This document shows, piece by piece, positions 49,022-61,510 of a stretch of DNA of 64,000 nt. Where the stretch lies: assembly GCF_025519785.1 (NCBI RefSeq), contig NZ_JAOPKZ010000014.1, positions 26,851 to 90,850 of the forward strand, in the 5' to 3' direction. This stretch comes from Staphylococcus marylandisciuri (GTDB taxonomy: Bacteria; Bacillota; Bacilli; Staphylococcales; Staphylococcaceae). The notes under the pieces were generated by a model that did not search any database, was not told where the DNA came from, and saw only the letters and a program-made list of their open reading frames with translations. The translations under genes and the position numbers were made by a program. How positions within the stretch are numbered: the first letter of the stretch is position 1; the number at the start of each line of letters is the position of its first letter.

Positions 49022-49185
49022 TAGAGGTCAGGATAAAAGCGTTTAGGAATTGAGGAGGGGGCCCCAACAAAGAGAAACTGGTAAACCAGTTTCCACAAGC
49101 TATGCAAGTTGGGGTTGGCCCCAACAAAGAGAAACTGGTAAACCAGTTTAAACAAGAGCACCGAAACTTTTGTCTTATCCTCGTT
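49022..49185 (-). repeat. Second STAR pair upstream of miaB
   Basis: GAGGTCAGGATAAAAGCG and GTTTAGGAATTGAGGAG lead into GGGGCCCCAACA (49058-49069) and a second GGCCCCAACA (49117-49126), each with AAGAGAAACTGGTAAACCAG. The spacing between cores is 57 bp. It repeats the layout at 48.58-48.68 kb, so the two are likely copies. It ends about 20 bp before the miaB start. Confidence 0.85.
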
Positions 49186-49204
49186 AAAGAAAGGGTTTTG
49201 AAGT

Positions 49205-50746
49205 GTGAATGAAGAGCAACGAAAGTCTACTTCGATAAATATTTTAGCCGAACGCGATAAGAAAGAAAAAGCTAAAAATAGAGACTTTGAGCACGTTTAT
49301 CAACCACCGAGCTTAAGAGAAGCGCGTAAACGTGGTAAAGCGGAAGTACAATACAATAATGATTTTCAAATAAATGAACGCTATCGAAACATGGGTCGTG
49401 GTCGCACTTTCATGATTAAAACTTATGGCTGTCAAATGAACGCACATGACACTGAAGTCATGGCGGGCATTTTAAGCGCGTTAGGTTATGAGCCTACAAG
49501 CGACGTTAATGCTGCTGATGTGATATTGATAAATACATGTGCTATACGTGAAAATGCAGAGAACAAGGTCTTCAGTGAAATAGGAAATCTAAAACACTTA
49601 AAACGCGAACGCCCAGAAGTCTTACTAGGTGTATGTGGTTGCATGTCTCAAGAGGAATCAGTAGTGAACAAAATTCTTAAGTCCTTCCAAAACGTTGATA
49701 TGATCTTCGGTACCCACAACATTCATCGCTTACCTGAAATATTAGAAGAAGCATACCTCTCTAAAGCAATGGTAGTAGAGGTTTGGTCAAAAGAAGGTGA
49801 TGTGATAGAGAACTTACCTAAGGTACGTGAGGGGAATATTAAGGCCTGGGTTAATATCATGTATGGTTGTGACAAATTCTGTACGTACTGCATCGTGCCT
49901 TTCACACGTGGTAAAGAACGTAGTCGTAAACCTGAAGATATTATACAAGAAGTGAGAGAACTGGCTCGAGAGGGTTATCAAGAAGTCACTTTACTAGGAC
50001 AGAATGTTAATTCTTATGGGAAAGACATTAAAGGGTTAAATTATGGCTTAGGAGACCTTCTAGCTGACATTTCAAAAATTGATATACCGCGTGTGCGTTT
50101 TACTACAAGCCATCCGTGGGATTTTACTGACCGTATGATTGAAGTCATTGCTGAAGGAGGAAACATTGTACCTCACATTCATTTGCCTGTGCAATCAGGT
50201 AACAATGCTGTGTTAAAAATTATGGGTCGTAAATATACTAGAGAAAGTTATCTAGACTTAGTTTCTCGTATTAAAGCTCAAATCCCTGATGTAGTTTTAA
50301 CTACTGATATTATCGTGGGTTATCCAAATGAAAGTGAAGACCAGTTTCGAGAAACGTTAACGTTATATGACGAAGTAGGTTTTGAACATGCCTACACTTA
50401 TATTTATTCACAACGTGATGGTACACCAGCTGCTAAGATGAAAGATAACGTGCCTCAAGATGTTAAAAAAGATCGTCTTCAACGTCTTAATCGTAAAGTA
50501 GCAGCGTATTCGGGTGAAGCAATGAAACCATACGAGGGTGAAGTAGTCAGTGTCTTATGCGAGGGTACGAGTAAGAAGGATGATGAAGTACTAGCAGGTT
50601 ATACTGAGAAGAATAAATTAGTTAACTTTAGAGCACCGCGCTCAGCTATTGGAAAGATAGTTGATGTCAGAATAGATGAAGCACATCAGTTCTCATTAAA
50701 CGGCACGTATTTAGGGGAACATAGTAGAGCAGTGGTGAGTCAATAA
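49205..50746 (+). CDS. miaB: tRNA-2-methylthio-N6-dimethylallyladenosine synthase MiaB
   Basis: MiaB adds the methylthio group to i6A37 of tRNA, the step after MiaA (62.6 kb). It is a radical-SAM enzyme with two iron-sulfur clusters: N-terminal cysteines in [19 protein letters not shown] and [10 protein letters not shown], and the radical-[11 protein letters not shown] motif near 220. A C-terminal TRAM domain follows. GTG 49205 ([10 protein letters not shown]) has no perfect Shine-Dalgarno, only GAAAGGG about 10 nt upstream. It is 513 residues long. Its stop overlaps the next start. Confidence 0.96.
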   Translation: MNEEQRKSTSINILAERDKKEKAKNRDFEHVYQPPSLREARKRGKAEVQYNNDFQINERYRNMGRGRTFMIKTYGCQMNAHDTEVMAGILSALGYEPTSDVNAADVILINTCAIRENAENKVFSEIGNLKHLKRERPEVLLGVCGCMSQEESVVNKILKSFQNVDMIFGTHNIHRLPEILEEAYLSKAMVVEVWSKEGDVIENLPKVREGNIKAWVNIMYGCDKFCTYCIVPFTRGKERSRKPEDIIQEVRELAREGYQEVTLLGQNVNSYGKDIKGLNYGLGDLLADISKIDIPRVRFTTSHPWDFTDRMIEVIAEGGNIVPHIHLPVQSGNNAVLKIMGRKYTRESYLDLVSRIKAQIPDVVLTTDIIVGYPNESEDQFRETLTLYDEVGFEHAYTYIYSQRDGTPAAKMKDNVPQDVKKDRLQRLNRKVAAYSGEAMKPYEGEVVSVLCEGTSKKDDEVLAGYTEKNKLVNFRAPRSAIGKIVDVRIDEAHQFSLNGTYLGEHSRAVVSQ

Positions 50747-51108
50747 TGTATGAAAAAGATGAGATTTTAAAAGAAGCTAGTAAAATCAGTGACAATATTA
50801 AAAACTTAGATATCGTAAAAGATTATCAACGGGTAGAACAACAAATTCATGAGAATAAAAGTATCGATTCACGCATGAAAACGTTAAAGCAAAATCAAAA
50901 GCAAGCTGTTAATTTACAAAATTACGGTAAATTCGAAGCTTTAAAGCATACTGAAAATACTATCAACGATCTGAAAGACGATATAAATCAGCTACCCATT
51001 GTCGATGAGTTTCGAACATCTCAACGCGAAGCTAATTCATTGCTACAACTCATGATTAAAGTAATGGAGAATCGATTGAATGAGCGACATCAAGATAGTA
51101 AAGATTAA
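50746..51108 (+). CDS. ymcA: YlbF/YmcA family regulator (RicA-type)
   Basis: The 120-residue all-helical protein is of the DUF964 family. In Bacillus YmcA (RicA) forms a complex with YlbF and YaaT that influences RNase Y processing and development; it likewise sits after miaB there. ATG 50746 shares a base with the miaB stop. Visible features are the family's helical EILKEASKISDNIK start and VDEFRTSQREAN. rny in the same window may be its functional partner. Confidence 0.85.
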   Translation: MYEKDEILKEASKISDNIKNLDIVKDYQRVEQQIHENKSIDSRMKTLKQNQKQAVNLQNYGKFEALKHTENTINDLKDDINQLPIVDEFRTSQREANSLLQLMIKVMENRLNERHQDSKD

Positions 51109-51129
51109 TGTGAGAGGAGCACCGCATCT

Positions 51130-51621
51130 ATGAAAACCAGAAAATTAACTTTTACTGCTATATTTATCGCATTAAATGTAGTGTTGAGCAGTTTATTAGT
51201 CATACCCGTGGGTCCTATAAAAGCTGCACCTGTTCAGCACCTCATTAATGTTCTATGCGCAGTTTTTGTAGGACCGTGGTTTGGATTAGCACAGGCGTTT
51301 ATTTCATCTCTATTGCGTCTACTATTCAATACAGGTAGTGCTTTTGCCTTTCCTGGAAGTATGGTCGGTGTGCTCCTTGCTAGTTTATTTTATTCTTATC
51401 GGAAGCATATATTTATGGCTGCAGTCGGTGAAGTCATCGGCACTGGAATTATAGGAAGTTTAATGTGTCTACCTGTAGCGTGGTTCATTGGGTTGACTGA
51501 TGTTGCGGAGAAACCTTTAATGCTTACTTTTTTAGTTTCAAGCATCTTAGGTGCTGTAATAAGTTATATTGTATTAATGATTTTAAAAAGAAAAGGTCTG
51601 CTAGATCGCTTTTTAAAGTAA
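51130..51621 (+). CDS. ThiW-type ECF transporter S component
   Basis: The 163-residue membrane protein has about five to six helices. The segment GPIKAAPVQHLINVLCAV (about 28-45) with GPWFGLAQAF is the hallmark of ThiW, the substrate-binding component of an energy-coupling-factor importer for the thiamine thiazole precursor. ATG 51130 has GAGAGGAG upstream and lies 21 bp after ymcA, so it is in the miaB operon. No TPP riboswitch fits in that gap, and no EcfAT genes are nearby. The substrate is inferred from family only. Confidence 0.8.
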   Translation: MKTRKLTFTAIFIALNVVLSSLLVIPVGPIKAAPVQHLINVLCAVFVGPWFGLAQAFISSLLRLLFNTGSAFAFPGSMVGVLLASLFYSYRKHIFMAAVGEVIGTGIIGSLMCLPVAWFIGLTDVAEKPLMLTFLVSSILGAVISYIVLMILKRKGLLDRFLK

Positions 51622-51629
51622 TTTGGAAA

Positions 51630-51722
51630 CTACGAGCGTCAATTAAAGAAGTTATAATGAATAATATTTATTGCTTACGTTATAACTTTATTTATCATTT
51701 GGCGCTCGTTTTCTTTGTGTAG
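51630..51722 (+). terminator. Intrinsic terminator before mutS
   Basis: ACGAGCG near 51632 pairs with CGCTCGT ending near 51711, and inner AAAGAAGTTATAA pairs with TTATAACTTTA. TTTTCTTTG follows. It ends the miaB-ymcA-thiW unit. Confidence 0.8.
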
Positions 51723-51831
51723 ATTTTAGTTAAAATAATTATATAATATTTGTAACAATCAAGCGAAATTTAGTTTGATATGTTAAAATTTAAGAACTAT
51801 CAAAGTTAAGGTAAAGGATTGTGAAAGATTA

Positions 51832-54450
51832 ATGTCAAATGTCACTCCAATGATGCAACAATATTTAAAAATTAAATCACAATATCAGGATTGTCTGCTT
51901 TTCTTTCGACTTGGAGACTTCTATGAGATGTTTTATGAAGATGCTAAAGAAGCTTCACGCGTTCTTGAAATTACCCTAACTAAGAGAGATGCTAAGAAAG
52001 AAGATCCTATTCCTATGTGTGGGGTTCCTTATCACTCTGCTGACCACTATATTGAAACATTAATTAATAACGGATATAAAATAGCGATTTGTGAACAAAT
52101 GGAAGACCCTAAACAAACTAAGGGTATGGTTAAGCGCGAAGTTGTGAGGATCGTCACGCCTGGCACTGTAATGGAACATGGTGGAGTTGATGAGAAACAG
52201 AACAATTATATACTCAGCTATACGCACAATGGCTTTGAATATGCGCTCTGTTATTGTGATGTTTCTACTGGAGAATTACAAGTTACTCATTTTGAAGATG
52301 AATCGACATTGCTAAATGAAATCACTACGATTAACCCAAACGAAATCGTTGTGGAACAACCTATACACGACAATTTAAAACAGCAAATTCATGTGATTAC
52401 GGAAACTATAACTATTGTAGATCAAGTTACAGATGAAAGTTATCACGTCAATCAATTAGAAAATAGCAACATGTACCGTGCATGCCAAATAGTACTAGAT
52501 TACATACATCATACTCAAAAAAGAGATCTTTCACACATTGAAGAAGTACATTGTTATGAAGCGATAGATTTCATGAAAATGGACTATTATGCAAAAAGAA
52601 ATTTAGAGCTGACTGAAAGTATACGTTTGAAATCTAAGAAAGGTACGCTCCTCTGGTTGATGGATCAGACTAAAACGCCGATGGGGGCACGGCGTCTTAA
52701 ACAATGGATTGATAGACCTTTGATTCAAGCACGTCAAATTAATAATAGGTTAGATGTAGTAGAGCAATTTATTAATCATTTTATAGAGCGCGACACTCTC
52801 AGAAGCTACCTTAATCAAGTTTATGATATTGAAAGACTAGTCGGTAGAGTGAGTTACGGAAATGTGAATGCCCGAGACCTTATCCAACTCAAACACTCAA
52901 TTTCTGAAATACCAAATATTAAAGATCTATTAACTCAGTTCGATGGAGACATGAGTGAACATTTCAGAGCTTTAGAACCGCTAGATGATTTGCTTGAGTT
53001 ACTTGATAGCAGTTTAGTAGAGGAACCTCCAATTTCTGTAAGAGAAGGGGGATTATTCAAAGAAGGCTTTAACGAACAATTAGATCGTTACCTTGAAGCG
53101 GCTCGTAATGGTAAGTCATGGTTAGCTCAACTCCAAGCAACCGAGCGCGAAAGAACTGGGATAAAGTCTTTAAAAGTACGTTTTAATAAGGTTTTCGGTT
53201 ACTTTATAGAAATAACTCGAGCAAATTTAAAAGGTTTTGAACCAAGTAGTTATGGTTATCAGCGCAAACAAATTTTATCCAACGCTGAACGTTTTATAAC
53301 TGATGAATTGAAAGAGAAAGAAGACTTAATTCTAGGTGCAGAAGAAAAATCCATCGAATTGGAATATCAACTATTCACTGACCTACGTGAGCATATTAAG
53401 TTATATACCGAACGTTTACAGCATCAAGCTAAAATTATTTCAGAATTAGATTGTTTACAAAGCTTTGCTGAAATTGCTCAAAAATACAATTATGTGCGTC
53501 CGCAGTTTAGTACTAAGAAGACTTTAAACTTAGTTGGCTCACGTCATCCAGTTGTTGAACGAGTAATGGACCGTAATGATTATGTCCCTAATAATTGTAC
53601 TTTAGATGAAGAACAGTATATTTATCTCATTACTGGACCAAATATGTCAGGGAAATCAACCTATATGCGACAGGTGGCAATAATCAGTATTATGGCCCAA
53701 ATGGGTGCATTTGTTCCCTGCGATGAAGCTATTCTGCCTATCTTTGATCAAATCTTTACGCGTATAGGTGCTGCAGACGACCTCGTTTCAGGTAAAAGTA
53801 CATTCATGGTCGAAATGCTGGAAGCACAGAAGGCATTGGTTAATGCGACGGAAAATAGCTTAATTATCTTTGATGAAATTGGACGCGGGACGTCTACATA
53901 TGATGGTCTTGCATTAGCGCAGTCAATGATAGAGTACGTGGCTCAAACATCACATGCCAAAACTCTTTTTTCCACACACTATCATGAATTAACAGTATTA
54001 GATCAGTCTCTGAGCTGTTTGAAAAATGTTCACGTAGCTGCTAACGAATACAGAGGAGAGCTAGTCTTTTTACACAAGGTGAAAGATGGCGCGGTAGACG
54101 ACAGCTATGGTATTCAGGTAGCGAAGTTAGCTGATTTACCAGAGGAAGTAATTCAACGCGCTCAAGTTATACTAGATAAATTTGAAGAGCATAAGCGAGT
54201 TTCAAGAGAGGTTGAACCGGCTAAAAGAAGCGATCAACAAATTGGAAAAAACGAGTCTTCAGAAGATATGGATCAAGACTCGCACCAGTCTAAGCACGCT
54301 TCTCAATTTGAACAAGCAGCGTTTAATTTATTTGAGACACCTGTAGAAAAGAGTAGAATTGAAGAAGAAATAAAGCAAATAGATATTTCCAATTTGACAC
54401 CTATTGAAGCTTTAGTTAAATTGAGCGAACTTCAAAATTTACTGAAATAG
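51832..54450 (+). CDS. mutS: DNA mismatch repair protein MutS
   Basis: MutS recognises mismatches and recruits MutL. Start ATG 51832 ([13 protein letters not shown]) has only a weak AAAGGAT about 12 nt upstream. The mismatch-reading FYE lies in [15 protein letters not shown] (about 24-38). Walker A is [14 protein letters not shown] near 603 and Walker [16 protein letters not shown] near 682. The C-terminal region (about 780-845) is variable, with the conserved last segment [17 protein letters not shown]. The 872-residue length is normal. mutL follows 10 bp later. Confidence 0.97.
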   Translation: MSNVTPMMQQYLKIKSQYQDCLLFFRLGDFYEMFYEDAKEASRVLEITLTKRDAKKEDPIPMCGVPYHSADHYIETLINNGYKIAICEQMEDPKQTKGMVKREVVRIVTPGTVMEHGGVDEKQNNYILSYTHNGFEYALCYCDVSTGELQVTHFEDESTLLNEITTINPNEIVVEQPIHDNLKQQIHVITETITIVDQVTDESYHVNQLENSNMYRACQIVLDYIHHTQKRDLSHIEEVHCYEAIDFMKMDYYAKRNLELTESIRLKSKKGTLLWLMDQTKTPMGARRLKQWIDRPLIQARQINNRLDVVEQFINHFIERDTLRSYLNQVYDIERLVGRVSYGNVNARDLIQLKHSISEIPNIKDLLTQFDGDMSEHFRALEPLDDLLELLDSSLVEEPPISVREGGLFKEGFNEQLDRYLEAARNGKSWLAQLQATERERTGIKSLKVRFNKVFGYFIEITRANLKGFEPSSYGYQRKQILSNAERFITDELKEKEDLILGAEEKSIELEYQLFTDLREHIKLYTERLQHQAKIISELDCLQSFAEIAQKYNYVRPQFSTKKTLNLVGSRHPVVERVMDRNDYVPNNCTLDEEQYIYLITGPNMSGKSTYMRQVAIISIMAQMGAFVPCDEAILPIFDQIFTRIGAADDLVSGKSTFMVEMLEAQKALVNATENSLIIFDEIGRGTSTYDGLALAQSMIEYVAQTSHAKTLFSTHYHELTVLDQSLSCLKNVHVAANEYRGELVFLHKVKDGAVDDSYGIQVAKLADLPEEVIQRAQVILDKFEEHKRVSREVEPAKRSDQQIGKNESSEDMDQDSHQSKHASQFEQAAFNLFETPVEKSRIEEEIKQIDISNLTPIEALVKLSELQNLLK

Positions 54451-54460
54451 AGGTGAAAGC

Positions 54461-56401
54461 GTGGGAAAAATTAAAGAATTGCAAACCTCATTAGCAAATA
54501 AAATTGCCGCTGGAGAAGTGGTTGAAAGACCCGGTTCGGTTGTTAAAGAATTGTTAGAGAACGCTTTAGACGCTCAAGCTACAGAAATCACTATAGAAGT
54601 CGAGCAATCGGGCATTTCTTCAATACGTGTGGTTGATAATGGTACTGGTATTGAGTCTGATGATCTTGGTCTCGTCTTTCATCGACATGCGACGAGTAAA
54701 CTTGATAATGATGAAGATCTCTTCCACATACGCACATTAGGGTTTCGTGGCGAAGCTCTAGCAAGTATCTCCTCGGTCGGTAAAGTAAGACTTGTTACTT
54801 GTACTGATGGCTTAGAGGGCGAAGAAATCTATGTAGAGAACGGTCAAATTCTCGACAAAAAGCCAGCTAAGGCTAAACAGGGTACAGATATAACGGTTGA
54901 GTCTTTATTCTACAACACTCCAGCAAGACTTAAATATGTAAAAAGTTTGTATACAGAGTTAGGCAAGATTACGGATATAGTCAATCGCATGGCAATGAGT
55001 CATCCTGATGTACGCATTTCCCTTTATTCTGACGGTAAAGAGATTCTCCATACGAATGGTTCAGGTCGTACGAATGAAGTGATGGCAGAGATATACGGCA
55101 TGAAAGTGGCTAAAGATTTAATCCCTATCCAAGGAGATACGAGCGACTATCACTTAGAAGGATTTGTAGCTAAACCTGAGCATTCTAGAAGTAACAAACA
55201 TTATATTTCAATCTTCATTAACGGTAGGTATATCAAGAATTTCGTTCTGAATAAAGCTATTCTTGAAGGCTATCATACTTTAATGATGATCGGTCGCTAC
55301 CCTATTTGTTATATCAATATAGAAATGGATCCTATACTAGTAGATGTGAATGTTCATCCTACGAAATTGGAAGTTCGCTTAAGTAAAGAGGAACAACTAT
55401 ATCAACTTATTGTAGAAAAAATAAGAGAGGCTTTTAAAGATCGTATTTTAATACCACAAAATAATTTGAAGAAAACCGACAAGAAAAATAAAGTTCTCAA
55501 TCAACTTGAACAGCAGAAGATGGATTTCGAACACAAGCAAAAAGAAGAGAGCGCTTCAAGCACCAATGAAGATGCTGATGAAAATATTCCACCGCAAAGG
55601 GAAACAGATGATTGCGAACCATTTTCTAGTGCTGAACATGCAACCTCAAATAATAATGCAGGTGAAGTGAATGAAGCGTCTTCAGACTATATTTTTTCAG
55701 AAACACGTAAAGAAGTATTGGATGATATGGAGTCTAGTGAAGATATGGGTGCTGACACTGACATGATTGAAGATGATCCTTCTAACATTAAAGGTAAAGT
55801 GAGTAAGGATCCAAGTCGGCGAATCCCATATTTAGAAATTGTAGGACAAGTTCATGGTACTTATATCATTGCTCAAAATGATAATGGTATGTATATGATT
55901 GATCAGCATGCTGCTCAGGAGCGAATTAAATATGAATACTTTAGAGATAAAATCGGAGAAGTTTCTAATGAAGTTCAAGAATTGTTAATACCCCTTAATT
56001 TTCACTTTTCTAAAGATGATCTCATTGTCATAGAAGAATATAAAGATGAATTAGAGAAGGTGGGTGTTCATCTCGAACCATTTGGTGGACATGACTATAT
56101 CGTCAATAGTTACCCCGTGTGGTTCCCTGCAGATGAAGCGGAAGAAATTATCAAAGATATGATTGAATATGTGTTACATCATAAAAAAGTAGATGTAAGT
56201 AAAATTCGTGAAGAAGCAGCAATCATGATGAGTTGTAAGAAGTCAATTAAAGCGAATCATTATCTAAAAAAAGATGAGATGGCTGATTTGATTGATCAGT
56301 TAAGAGAGGCAGAGGATCCATTCACATGTCCTCACGGAAGACCTATTATTATAAATTTCTCAAATTACGAGCTTGAGAGACTGTTTAAACGAATAGTTTA
56401 G
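54461..56401 (+). CDS. mutL: DNA mismatch repair endonuclease MutL
   Basis: MutL is the GHKL ATPase that, in bacteria without MutH, itself nicks the strand. GTG 54461 has GAGGTG upstream. N-terminal motifs are [20 protein letters not shown] and HATSKL, with [13 protein letters not shown]. The C-terminal endonuclease metal motif [12 protein letters not shown] is intact, as are [12 protein letters not shown] and CPHGRP. The linker (about 345-440) is acidic and disordered-looking. At 646 residues it is slightly shorter than the S. aureus protein through this linker. Confidence 0.97.
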   Translation: MGKIKELQTSLANKIAAGEVVERPGSVVKELLENALDAQATEITIEVEQSGISSIRVVDNGTGIESDDLGLVFHRHATSKLDNDEDLFHIRTLGFRGEALASISSVGKVRLVTCTDGLEGEEIYVENGQILDKKPAKAKQGTDITVESLFYNTPARLKYVKSLYTELGKITDIVNRMAMSHPDVRISLYSDGKEILHTNGSGRTNEVMAEIYGMKVAKDLIPIQGDTSDYHLEGFVAKPEHSRSNKHYISIFINGRYIKNFVLNKAILEGYHTLMMIGRYPICYINIEMDPILVDVNVHPTKLEVRLSKEEQLYQLIVEKIREAFKDRILIPQNNLKKTDKKNKVLNQLEQQKMDFEHKQKEESASSTNEDADENIPPQRETDDCEPFSSAEHATSNNNAGEVNEASSDYIFSETRKEVLDDMESSEDMGADTDMIEDDPSNIKGKVSKDPSRRIPYLEIVGQVHGTYIIAQNDNGMYMIDQHAAQERIKYEYFRDKIGEVSNEVQELLIPLNFHFSKDDLIVIEEYKDELEKVGVHLEPFGGHDYIVNSYPVWFPADEAEEIIKDMIEYVLHHKKVDVSKIREEAAIMMSCKKSIKANHYLKKDEMADLIDQLREAEDPFTCPHGRPIIINFSNYELERLFKRIV

Positions 56402-56432
56402 CCATAAATATATCGGTTGAAGGGGTAGAGTT

Positions 56433-56966
56433 ATGAAAGAAAATATTTTGCCTGCAATAAGAACTATGAAAGATTTAGAAAAATTGATTCAGACGGATTA
56501 TAAGGCGTGTGTCATTTTGGATACTCATGTCGGTCATCTTAAAAGTACAATGGAGCTTCTTAAGAAAGGTCATGTAGATACTTATATGCATATCGATCTA
56601 ATTAAAGGTATGAGTCATGACGAATTTGCGTGTGAGTACATCATTCAGAACTATCAACCAAAGGGCGTTATTTCCACGAAAATGCGGGTCTTGAAAAAAG
56701 CGAAATCATTAAATACAACTACGATTTTACGCGTATTTATTATTGATTCCCAAGCTTTAAAGCGCAGTATTGACCTCATTAAGAAAGCGCAACCTGACTT
56801 AGTTGAAGTATTACCTGGCGTAGCGAGTAAAGCAATAAAGACTATTAATGAAGAAACGCAGACTCCGGTTATAGCTGGTGGGTTAATTAGTCAAGATGAT
56901 GAAGTTCAAGAAGCAGTAGCCAATGGCGCTCATTATATCACTACTAGTAACCGTCGACTATGGTAA
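56433..56966 (+). CDS. glpP: Glycerol uptake operon antiterminator GlpP
   Basis: GlpP binds glycerol-3-phosphate and prevents termination in glp leader RNAs. It has 177 residues of the TIM-barrel-like family: ILDTHVGHLKSTMELLKKG (about 30-48), HIDLIKGMSHDE, and the C-terminal VAGGLISQDDEVQEAVANGA. ATG 56433 has AAGGGG upstream. It lies directly before glpF, whose leader and the glpD leader have the expected terminator structures. Confidence 0.94.
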   Translation: MKENILPAIRTMKDLEKLIQTDYKACVILDTHVGHLKSTMELLKKGHVDTYMHIDLIKGMSHDEFACEYIIQNYQPKGVISTKMRVLKKAKSLNTTTILRVFIIDSQALKRSIDLIKKAQPDLVEVLPGVASKAIKTINEETQTPVIAGGLISQDDEVQEAVANGAHYITTSNRRLW

Positions 56967-57005
56967 GCGATCTAGAAAGATATTAATTAGCGTACTAAAA
57001 CTTTA

Positions 57006-57035
57006 TTGACAACGCTTACATTAAAAGTGTAATAT
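57006..57035 (+). promoter_or_regulatory. glpF promoter with overlapping cre-like site
   Basis: TTGACA (57006-57011) and TAATAT (57030-57035), 18 bp apart, form a sigma-A promoter. TGACAACGCTTACA (57007-57020) overlaps the -35 and matches the catabolite-responsive element consensus TGWAANCGNTNWCA with one mismatch. CcpA repression of glycerol use is therefore expected. Confidence 0.8.
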
Positions 57036-57063
57036 ATAATGTAAGTTAATATTTTAAGAAGAG

Positions 57064-57136
57064 ATAGGGAGATTTCTACTTAGTCAAGCATTCGGGTCGT
57101 TTTTGCTTATGAAGGGAGAAGTCTCTCTATTTCTAT
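57064..57136 (+). promoter_or_regulatory. GlpP-controlled leader terminator before glpF
   Basis: ATAGGGAGA (57064-57072) pairs with TCTCTCTAT (57122-57130), extended by TCT/AGA, followed by TTCTATTATAT. The long loop includes CATTCGGGTCG and a T5 run. The position, 80 bp before glpF and next to glpP, supports GlpP-dependent antitermination. Confidence 0.7.
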
Positions 57137-57152
57137 TATATGGAGGGATTTG

Positions 57153-57971
57153 ATGAGTGTTTACTTTGCCGAATTTTTAGGGACGGCGATTCTAATTCTA
57201 TTTGGGGGTGGCGTTTGTGCAAACGTTAACCTTAAAAAAACTGCTGGTTTCGGAGCAGACTGGATAGTCATTTCTGTAGGTTGGGGTTTGGCTGTCGCGC
57301 TAGGTGCATACGCAGTGGGTGGTATATCAGGCGCTCACTTAAACCCAGCTGTTACGTTAGCTTTTGCCATGGATGGATCCATAACTTGGGCGCAAGTACC
57401 TGGTTATATAATCTGTCAAATGCTCGGCGGTATATTTGGAGGAATACTTGTGTGGCTCATGTACCTACCACACTGGAAAGCAACGGAAGACAAACAAGCT
57501 AAGTTAGGAGTATTCTCAACAGCACCCGCTATGAAGAATTATTTTGCTAACTTCATTAGTGAAATAATAGGTACTACAGCTTTAACTTTAGGTTTATTGT
57601 ATATTGGTATGAATAAAATTGCAGATGGCTTAAATCCTCTTATTGTAGGCGCGCTAATCGTAGCTATCGGTGTGAGCTTAGGTGGCCCGACTGGTTATGC
57701 TATCAACCCGGCACGAGACTTAGGTCCGCGTATAGCACACGCGCTTTTACCTATAGCAGGTAAAGGAGATGCTAATTGGAGCTACGCGATTGTACCTGTG
57801 CTAGGTCCTATTGCAGGTGGAATGTTAGGTGCAGTTATATATCGTTTATTCTATAAAGGCGTTTTTGATTTTATGTCAGTTATTGGAATTATTGTAGTCA
57901 TTATAGCATTAGTAGTTGGCGTGCTAATGAATAAATCTAAATTTGGTAAAGATATAGAAACTATCAATTGA
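57153..57971 (+). CDS. glpF: Glycerol uptake facilitator
   Basis: This is an aquaglyceroporin of the MIP family with six membrane helices and two half-helix NPA loops: SGAHLNPAV near 62-70 and YAINPARDLGPR near 184-195. The Asp in NPARD marks the glycerol-permeable subtype. I choose ATG 57153 over TTG 57150, which is too near the GGAGGGA. It has 272 residues. The first gene of the glp unit; glycerol is then phosphorylated by GlpK. Confidence 0.96.
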   Translation: MSVYFAEFLGTAILILFGGGVCANVNLKKTAGFGADWIVISVGWGLAVALGAYAVGGISGAHLNPAVTLAFAMDGSITWAQVPGYIICQMLGGIFGGILVWLMYLPHWKATEDKQAKLGVFSTAPAMKNYFANFISEIIGTTALTLGLLYIGMNKIADGLNPLIVGALIVAIGVSLGGPTGYAINPARDLGPRIAHALLPIAGKGDANWSYAIVPVLGPIAGGMLGAVIYRLFYKGVFDFMSVIGIIVVIIALVVGVLMNKSKFGKDIETIN

Positions 57972-57986
57972 TTAAATAATTAATAA

Positions 57987-58014
57987 GAGGGAAGATCTTA
58001 TTATAAGATACCTC
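57987..58014. other. Hairpin between glpF and glpK
   Basis: GAGG, then ATCTTAT-T-ATAAGAT, then CCTC form a compact perfect stem with no U-tract. It could be a processing or stability structure. The rest of the 181-bp gap is AT-rich with a TATAAT word at 58118-58123 that lacks a good -35. Confidence 0.5.
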
Positions 58015-58134
58015 TACTATGACTCAATAGTTTAATTTAGGTGAATTAAATTTCACATGAAATTTTAAAGGGCTATTATATTAATCACAATAATTAAGTG
58101 ACTTTACTTTTTTAATTTATAATATACCTCTTAA

Positions 58135-59655
<1,521 letters not shown>

Positions 59656-59659
59656 TGAT

Positions 59660-59689
59660 TAGACTTTTCAATATTAGCTGTGATATTAT
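59660..59689 (+). promoter_or_regulatory. Candidate glpD promoter
   Basis: TAGACT (59660-59665) and TATTAT (59684-59689) are 18 bp apart, upstream of the glpD leader hairpin. The -35 is a weak match. Confidence 0.45.
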
Positions 59690-59720
59690 TAAATTAAGTT
59701 AATATTGAAGTCGAGATTTT

Positions 59721-59775
59721 GAGAGACACAAGTCGTTCAATGCAAATAATGTATTGGGATGAGTGTCTCTTTTTT
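59721..59775 (+). promoter_or_regulatory. GlpP-controlled leader terminator before glpD
   Basis: AGAGACAC (59722-59729) pairs with GTGTCTCT (59763-59770), followed by T6, a clear intrinsic terminator 27 bp before glpD. Bacillus glpD is the classic GlpP antitermination target, so the same control is inferred. Confidence 0.78.
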
Positions 59776-59801
59776 AATAATATTTAGGAGGCACATGCTA
59801 T

Positions 59802-61475
59802 ATGAGTTTGTCAACATTAAAAAGAGAACAAGTAAAGACAAGATTAAGAGATGAAGAGTTTGATGTGGTGATCATCGGTGGCGGTATAACTGGTGCAGGT
59901 ATTGCATTAGATGCGAGTCAGAGAGGGATGAAAGTCGCACTAGTTGAGATGCAGGACTTTGCACAAGGTACTAGTTCTCGCTCAACTAAACTCGTGCATG
60001 GTGGCTTACGTTATTTGAAACAATTCCAAATCGGCGTAGTAGCTGAAACTGGTCGTGAACGTGCCATTGTTTATGAGAATGGTCCTCATGTTACTACGCC
60101 TGAGCGTATGCTTTTACCTATGCATAAAGGTAGTTCACTAGGTAAATTCTCAACTGCTATTGGTTTAACTGTTTATGACTTCTTAGCAGGAGTTAAAAAA
60201 GAAGAACGTAAAAATATGCTTAGTAAACAAGAAACAATTGAGAGAGAGCCACTTATTAAACGCGATAAATTAAAAGGTGGAGGCGCATATGTTGAGTATC
60301 GTACGGACGATGCGCGCTTAACGATCGAAGTGATGAAACGTGCTGAAGAAAAAGGAGCTACTGTCATTAACCACACTAAATCTATTCACTTCACGTACGA
60401 TTCAAATGAACAGGTCAATGGAATTCAAGCGCAAGATATGCTCACAGGTGAAACCTATGACATTAAGGCTAAAAAGGTTATCAATGCTAGTGGCCCGTGG
60501 GTAGATGAGGTCCGTAGTGGTGATTATGCAAGAAATAATAAACAACTTAGATTAACTAAGGGTGTGCATGTCGTTATCGACCAATCTAAATTCCCACTGC
60601 AACAAGCAGTTTACTTTGATACAGAAAACGATGGTCGTATGATCTTTGCTATTCCTCGTGAAGGAAAAGCCTATGTTGGTACTACAGATACGTTCTATAA
60701 TAATGACAAATCTTCTCCACTCGCTACACCTGAGGATCGTCAGTATTTGATTAATGCGATCAATTATATGTTCCCTGATGTTGATGTTTCTGATAAAGAT
60801 ATTGAATCATCTTGGGCTGGCGTGAGACCGCTTATTTTAGAAGAAGGAAAAGATCCATCTGAAATCTCTCGTAAAGACGAAGTTTGGGAAGGTAAGTCAG
60901 GACTACTAACTATAGCTGGAGGTAAGCTCACAGGTTATCGCCATATGGCAAAAGAAATAGTTGACTTATTAGCAAAACGTTTAAAACAAGAATATAAAAT
61001 GAAGTTCAAAAAATGTGAGACTAAAGAATTAACTATTTCAGGTGGTAATGTAGGCGGTAGTGCTAATTTCAATGATTATATTGAACGTAAAGTTGAAGAT
61101 GCTAAAGCTTACCAAATTGATGAAGATATAGCACGACACTTTGTAACTAAATACGGTTCAAACGCTGAAGATTTATTTGAAATTGCTCAGACTGCACAAT
61201 ATCAAGAAACTGGTTTGCCACTTGATATCTATACAGAGTTAGTCTACTCCATTCAAAATGAAATGGTCTACAAACCAACCGATTTCTTAATCCGTCGTAC
61301 TGGTAAGCTATACTTCAATATTGAAGATGTATTGAATCATAAAGATAAAATTATTCAAGTGATGGATGGACTACTCAATTACACCGACTCAGAAAAGAAA
61401 GCATTTAAAGAGGAATTAGAAACAGCTATAGATGAAGCTCAGACTGGTAATGACCAAAAGCAAGTCGTTAAATAA
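59802..61475 (+). CDS. glpD: Aerobic glycerol-3-phosphate dehydrogenase
   Basis: GlpD oxidises glycerol-3-phosphate to dihydroxyacetone phosphate and passes electrons to menaquinone at the membrane. It has an N-terminal FAD motif [17 protein letters not shown] (about 24-40), [16 protein letters not shown] (about 61-76) and [13 protein letters not shown]. The 557 residues match the family. ATG 59802 has AGGAGGC upstream. It is expressed from its own leader with a GlpP-type terminator. Confidence 0.97.
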   Translation: MSLSTLKREQVKTRLRDEEFDVVIIGGGITGAGIALDASQRGMKVALVEMQDFAQGTSSRSTKLVHGGLRYLKQFQIGVVAETGRERAIVYENGPHVTTPERMLLPMHKGSSLGKFSTAIGLTVYDFLAGVKKEERKNMLSKQETIEREPLIKRDKLKGGGAYVEYRTDDARLTIEVMKRAEEKGATVINHTKSIHFTYDSNEQVNGIQAQDMLTGETYDIKAKKVINASGPWVDEVRSGDYARNNKQLRLTKGVHVVIDQSKFPLQQAVYFDTENDGRMIFAIPREGKAYVGTTDTFYNNDKSSPLATPEDRQYLINAINYMFPDVDVSDKDIESSWAGVRPLILEEGKDPSEISRKDEVWEGKSGLLTIAGGKLTGYRHMAKEIVDLLAKRLKQEYKMKFKKCETKELTISGGNVGGSANFNDYIERKVEDAKAYQIDEDIARHFVTKYGSNAEDLFEIAQTAQYQETGLPLDIYTELVYSIQNEMVYKPTDFLIRRTGKLYFNIEDVLNHKDKIIQVMDGLLNYTDSEKKAFKEELETAIDEAQTGNDQKQVVK

Positions 61476-61510
61476 TAGAACCTTAACTCTGTCACTTTAA
61501 CTTGACTTCT

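Noticed and set aside
48821..49161. Open frames of 61 (plus) and 108 (minus) residues before miaB
   Set aside because: Both are translations of repeat modules; the same peptide fragments (such as LVYQFLFVG) recur because the DNA repeats.
51109..51129. TPP riboswitch before the ThiW-type gene
   Set aside because: The gap is 21 bp; a TPP aptamer needs about 100 nt.
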